Origin: Mammaliicoccus sciuri
GTDB lineage: Bacteria; Bacillota; Bacilli; Staphylococcales; Staphylococcaceae
Direction: 5' to 3'
Length of the DNA: 48,664 nt
Assembly: GCF_002901825.1 (NCBI RefSeq)
Contig: NZ_PPQD01000026.1
Location: 242,984-291,647 of the forward strand
Positions 45,479 to 48,664 of this stretch are shown here, piece after piece. The notes under the pieces are model-generated. The model worked only from the letters and a program-made list of their open reading frames with translations. It did not search any database and was not told the DNA's origin. The translations under genes were made by a program, and so were the position numbers. The first letter of the stretch is position 1; the number at the start of each line of letters is the position of its first letter.

Positions 45479-46414
45479 TTAGTTTTTAGAAGTTTCTATT
45501 TTTGCTTCAACATTTTTAAATTCTGCTTCGTCCACACCATCAGGCAAGCTAAGATTTATTTTTTTAGTTGTATCACCGTCAACATTAGAAATATCGACAG
45601 GTACATCTATTGATCCTATACCATCAAGCACGTTTCTCGAACCATATATTTTAACTTCGTTTTTATCTAAAGTAATATCATCAATATTTATATTTTTAGA
45701 TGCACTACCTTTTGTAACAGGATTTAATGTCACAGTTTTACTAGATCTTGCAACTTTAATATTTACGTTAACAGTATCTGGTCTAATCTGAACGTCAAGT
45801 TTATTTAAATTGCTATCAAGCACACTGATACCCGCTTTTTCGGTCGTATCATCTGTTAATTGCTTCGTTTCATCTAAAGTAGCTTTAACATAAGCAATTT
45901 TATTAAGTTCTTCTTGTCCACCTGTAATTGTTACTTGTGATGGATTAACAGTTTCTCCTACTAGCTCATATCCAGAAGCAATTCTGTTTTGGTTAATCTC
46001 TGCTTCAATTGGATATTTTTTAGAAACTTTGTCTTGTAACGTTACATTTGCGCTTTTAGGCACAACTGTCGCTTTAAGTTCATCACTTAGTCCTTTGATT
46101 TTAAAGTTTTCTTTATATTGTCCTACTGATTTATTTTTCAAATCCAATTCTACTTTAAAATTCAATAATTTTTCAGCCTGTAATATTGTTGATTGTGGAC
46201 CAGAAACTTTTACATCTACTGTTTTAGGTGCGCCAGATAAATATAATTCTTTTGTATTATAGATTGTATCTACCGGAACATCTTCTATTACATGATCTGA
46301 ACTTTTCAAAGCATTTTCTGAAAACAAGCTACCGAACACATTATTCACAGATAAGAACATGAGTAGCGCTAAAATTAAAGCTACAAAACGTAAACCCCAT
46401 TTAGATTCTAGCAT
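45479..46414 (-). CDS. cdaR: CdaR (YbbR), regulator of diadenylate cyclase
   Basis: One N-terminal membrane segment (about 8-27) is followed by YbbR repeats outside the membrane, each about 80 residues, seen as KTVDVKVSGPQSTILQAEKL, VTITGGQEELNKIAYVKA and VKIYGSRNVLDGIGSIDVPVDIS. CdaR regulates the diadenylate cyclase CdaA. Its ATG directly follows the cdaA stop (TAGATG). The 311-residue length is in the expected range. Confidence 0.95.
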   Translation of the reverse strand: MLESKWGLRFVALILALLMFLSVNNVFGSLFSENALKSSDHVIEDVPVDTIYNTKELYLSGAPKTVDVKVSGPQSTILQAEKLLNFKVELDLKNKSVGQYKENFKIKGLSDELKATVVPKSANVTLQDKVSKKYPIEAEINQNRIASGYELVGETVNPSQVTITGGQEELNKIAYVKATLDETKQLTDDTTEKAGISVLDSNLNKLDVQIRPDTVNVNIKVARSSKTVTLNPVTKGSASKNINIDDITLDKNEVKIYGSRNVLDGIGSIDVPVDISNVDGDTTKKINLSLPDGVDEAEFKNVEAKIETSKN

Positions 46415-47221
46415 CTACTTCACATCCTTTCTGTTTTGAACAGAACCAAACCAATGCTCAACTAGTAACTCTCTAAAGGCTTCACTTGATATTTCTTTTC
46501 TTAACCGACCATCAATTGTTACAGATATTGAACCTGTTTCTTCTGATACTACAACTGTAAAAGCATCTGATACTTCTGAAATTCCTACAGCTGCTCTATG
46601 ACGCGTCCCTAAACTTTTAGAAATTTTTTGACTGTCAGATAACGGCAAATAACTTGCTGCTGTAGCAATTTTTTGTTCACGTATAATCATCGCACCATCA
46701 TGTAATGGTGTATTTGGAATAAAAATATTTGTGAGTAATTCTTGAGAAATATCAGCATTAATAGGTATCCCTGTTTCTATGTAGTCTTGAAGACCAGTTT
46801 CTTTCTCGAATACAATTAATGCACCTATTCTTCTTTTGGCCATATACTGAACAGCTTTATCAACACTATCAGTTAACCTTTCTTGTTCTGCTGATGTCGC
46901 TACATTTACTCGTTTAAATAGACTTCCTCGCCCTAATTGTTCCAACGCTCTTCTAAACTCTGGTTGGAATATTACAATGATTGCTAAAAATCCCCATTGC
47001 AATACAAAATCAAATAAAAGCGTAGTAGTCGTCAAATTCAAAAAATTACTTACTGTTCTACCAATTATGATGAAAAATATACCTTTTAATAGTTGTATCG
47101 CTTTTGTACCTTTAACGACAGTTATAATTAAGTACAATACATACCATACAATAATTAAATCAAGTATACCTGTTATAACTTTTAAGGCACTTAATTCACC
47201 AAAAATGTCAGGTAACTGCAT
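46415..47221 (-). CDS. cdaA: CdaA (DacA), diadenylate cyclase
   Basis: CdaA makes the second messenger c-di-AMP from two ATP. Three membrane segments (about 10-90) precede the DAC domain (about 95-260), with the catalytic motifs PLHDGAMII and LGTRHRAAVGISE. I start it at the ATG at 47221, which has GGAGGAG upstream; the longer frame begins upstream of that site. It is the first gene of cdaA-cdaR-glmM. c-di-AMP controls potassium, osmotic balance and beta-lactam tolerance in staphylococci. Confidence 0.97.
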   Translation of the reverse strand: MQLPDIFGELSALKVITGILDLIIVWYVLYLIITVVKGTKAIQLLKGIFFIIIGRTVSNFLNLTTTTLLFDFVLQWGFLAIIVIFQPEFRRALEQLGRGSLFKRVNVATSAEQERLTDSVDKAVQYMAKRRIGALIVFEKETGLQDYIETGIPINADISQELLTNIFIPNTPLHDGAMIIREQKIATAASYLPLSDSQKISKSLGTRHRAAVGISEVSDAFTVVVSEETGSISVTIDGRLRKEISSEAFRELLVEHWFGSVQNRKDVK

Positions 47222-47302
47222 AGTATCTCCTCCGTGTTTCATTTACCTAGTGCTTATTATAACAATTTTTGAGATATATTGTTAATTTAATTATATATAA
47301 AA

Positions 47303-47331
47303 CAAAAAAAGCCTCTATAAAAGAGACTTCT
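47303..47331 (-). terminator. Terminator of rocF
   Basis: AAGCCTCT and AGAGACTT pair with one mismatch around a short loop, followed by T7 on the minus strand. Confidence 0.65.
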
Positions 47332-47363
47332 TTATTAAAGTATATTTTATCCATGATTGTCAA

Positions 47364-48269
47364 TTATAATAATTTCTCTCCAAAGAATGATCCCATTAAT
47401 CCAATTGCTTGATGAGCCGTTTTATTATATTCATCGATAAGAGGATTTACTTCAACTAGATCAGCAGATACAATTAAGTTTGACTCATGAAGTAACTCCA
47501 TAGCTAAATGACTTTCTCTATATGTTGCGCCTCCCGGTACTGTTGTGCCCGTACCAGGCGTTTCGACTGGATCTAATGCATCAACATCCAATGAAAGATG
47601 TACACCATCCGTTTTATCCTTTAAGTAATCTATCGTTTCAGATATAACTTGATTCATGCCAAGTTTATCTATATCTGCCATTGTATATGTACGTATGCCT
47701 GATTTTTTAATATATTCCTTCTCACCATCATCTAAATCTCTCATACCAATTAGAACGATATTTTCAGGTTTTACTTTATTCTTATAACCACCGATATTCA
47801 TTAATTCATCATTACCTTCACCTAATAAGACTCTTAATGGCATTCCATGAATGTTACCACTCGGTGAAGAATCTAATGTATTTAAATCTCCATGTGCATC
47901 ATACCAAATAACCCCAAGATTACTATAATGTTTACTGATACCAGCTATTGATCCAATTGATAACGAATGATCTCCACCTAAAATTAAAGGAAAGTTACCA
48001 TTATTCATTGTTTCATTTACGGATTCATATAAGTTATTTGAAAATGAAATCACTTCATCTAAATTTCTTAAACCTTCTTGTTCGCTTTTATATTTTTTCA
48101 TATCTATAATAGGTGATTCAACATTACCTTTATCTATGATATTATGACCTATATTTTCTATTCTCTCAATCAAACCAGCATATCTCAATGCATCTGGCCC
48201 GAAATTAACGCCTAATTTCCTTTGACCAAAAGCAGTTGGTGCACCGATTATTTCAATGTTCTTTTTCAT
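47364..48269 (-). CDS. rocF: Arginase
   Basis: Arginase splits arginine to ornithine and urea. The 301-residue ureohydrolase has all manganese-site motifs: [21 protein letters not shown] and SLDVDALDP, plus the substrate-loop [11 protein letters not shown]. The start [29 protein letters not shown] is typical of arginase rather than agmatinase. AAGGGGG precedes the ATG. It is a single gene between cdaA and a tRNA cluster, the order I also recall from S. aureus. Confidence 0.97.
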   Translation of the reverse strand: MKKNIEIIGAPTAFGQRKLGVNFGPDALRYAGLIERIENIGHNIIDKGNVESPIIDMKKYKSEQEGLRNLDEVISFSNNLYESVNETMNNGNFPLILGGDHSLSIGSIAGISKHYSNLGVIWYDAHGDLNTLDSSPSGNIHGMPLRVLLGEGNDELMNIGGYKNKVKPENIVLIGMRDLDDGEKEYIKKSGIRTYTMADIDKLGMNQVISETIDYLKDKTDGVHLSLDVDALDPVETPGTGTTVPGGATYRESHLAMELLHESNLIVSADLVEVNPLIDEYNKTAHQAIGLMGSFFGEKLL

Positions 48270-48414
48270 AATTTCAAATCCCCCTTAATTTGCATTACTA
48301 TTATATTCTAGTATATGTAAACACTTACATCAAGCTATATAAGGGTTTATGGATAATATTAATATATTCCAAATATTTATACGTATATACATCATTTTAT
48401 GCATATTTTCATCA

Positions 48415-48450
48415 ATAAAAAAAGAGACATTAGATTAACTAATGTCTCTT
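48415..48450 (-). terminator. Terminator of the tRNA cluster
   Basis: A perfect 12-bp stem AAGAGACATTAG / CTAATGTCTCTT with a 5-nt loop is followed by T6 on the minus strand, just past the tRNA-Lys 3' end. Confidence 0.9.
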
Positions 48451-48455
48451 ACATA

Positions 48456-48528
48456 TGAGCCATAGAGGATTCGAACCTCTGACCCTCTGATTAAAAGTCA
48501 GATGCTCTACCAACTGAGCTAATGGCTC
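48456..48528 (-). tRNA. tRNA-Lys (anticodon TTT)
   Basis: The acceptor stem pairs GAGCCAT with ATGGCTC. The anticodon loop is CTTTTAA with TTT, and the T arm holds GAGGTTCGAATCCTC. It is 73 nt long without an encoded CCA. Confidence 0.97.
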
Positions 48529-48532
48529 TTAA

Positions 48533-48607
48533 TGGCTGGGCTAGCTGGATTCGAACCAGCGAGTGACGGAGTCAAAGTCCGTTGCCTTACCGCTTGGCTA
48601 TAGCCCA
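48533..48607 (-). tRNA. tRNA-Gln (anticodon TTG)
   Basis: The acceptor stem pairs TGGGCTA with TAGCCCA. The anticodon loop is CTTTGAC, and the T arm is GCTGGTTCGAATCCAGC. CCA is encoded at the 3' end (48533-48535). Confidence 0.96.
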
Positions 48608-48611
48608 AAGA

Positions 48612-48664
48612 TGGTGGAGGGGGGCAGATTCGAACTGCCGAACCCGAAGGAGCGGATTTACAGT
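48612..48664 (-). tRNA. tRNA-Tyr (anticodon GTA), 3' part only
   Basis: The minus strand begins at the window edge with ACTGTAAATCCGC, the anticodon arm with GTA. A long variable arm (CTCCTTCGGGTTC), the T arm GGCAGTTCGAATCTGCC and encoded CCA follow. The 5' half is outside the window. Confidence 0.93.

Overview
The window looks like chromosomal DNA from a low-GC Gram-positive coccus of the Staphylococcaceae, either Staphylococcus or the closely related Mammaliicoccus. The main evidence is a complete graX-graR-graS-vraF-vraG cationic-peptide resistance locus flanked by a DUF47/PiT phosphate-transport pair and a LysM-CHAP autolysin, an order I recall from S. aureus. Other support comes from czrA-czrB, csoR-copA, a cdaA-cdaR-glmM operon beside rocF, and a glmS ribozyme in front of glmS. 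Species cannot be fixed from the sequence alone. There is no prophage, insertion sequence, rRNA or CRISPR array; nearly all genes are intact housekeeping, transport or stress genes.

Layout. 1-340: a 41-bp tandem repeat and a strongly G-poor tract. 0.3-5.4 kb: DUF456 protein, MFS exporter, MOSC protein, LysR regulator, UppP and a DUF402 protein. 5.5-8.9 kb: an EmrAB-type drug efflux operon with a divergent TetR-like regulator. 9-14 kb: membrane-anchored PLD protein, MetE-C/YxjG-like protein, cupin, YebC/YeeN and Bax-inhibitor-1 family protein. 14-15.4 kb: LysM-CHAP autolysin behind a WalR box, then two adjoining repeat arrays. 15.4-17.1 kb: PiT and DUF47. 17.3-22.7 kb: vraGF-graSRX on the minus strand. 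22.8-27.7 kb: GNAT, anchored esterase, YkvI-like protein, 14-TM exporter and an unrecognised protein. 27.8-29.8 kb: CHY zinc finger divergent from czrAB, then a 51-bp repeat array. 29.8-38.5 kb: NERD protein, phosphoesterase, SDR, CHAP protein, DUF975 protein, two HAD hydrolases, an ABC ATPase, a CatE-like dioxygenase behind a QsrR-like box, GNAT and DedA. 38.7-41.8 kb: csoR-copA and another 40-bp repeat array. 41.8-48.3 kb: glmS with its ribozyme, glmM, cdaR, cdaA and rocF. 48.4-48.66 kb: tRNA-Lys, tRNA-Gln and the 3' part of tRNA-Tyr.

Functional themes. Envelope defence and building dominate: Gra/Vra sensing, UppP lipid-carrier recycling, GlmM/GlmS amino-sugar supply linked to c-di-AMP through CdaA/CdaR, and two CHAP proteins. 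Metal homeostasis (CzrA/CzrB, CsoR/CopA) and several exporters make up most of the rest. Operators with clear symmetry lie in front of czrA, csoR and catE.

The least explained material is a set of intergenic tandem repeats with periods of 39, 40, 40, 41 and 51 bp. Each unit can fold into a hairpin. Three of the families share a similar loop while their stem sequences differ, and one single diverged copy of the 51-bp unit lies 20 kb away from its array. Many start sites given here are shifted inward from the longest reading frame because a Shine-Dalgarno sequence points to an internal ATG, GTG or TTG.
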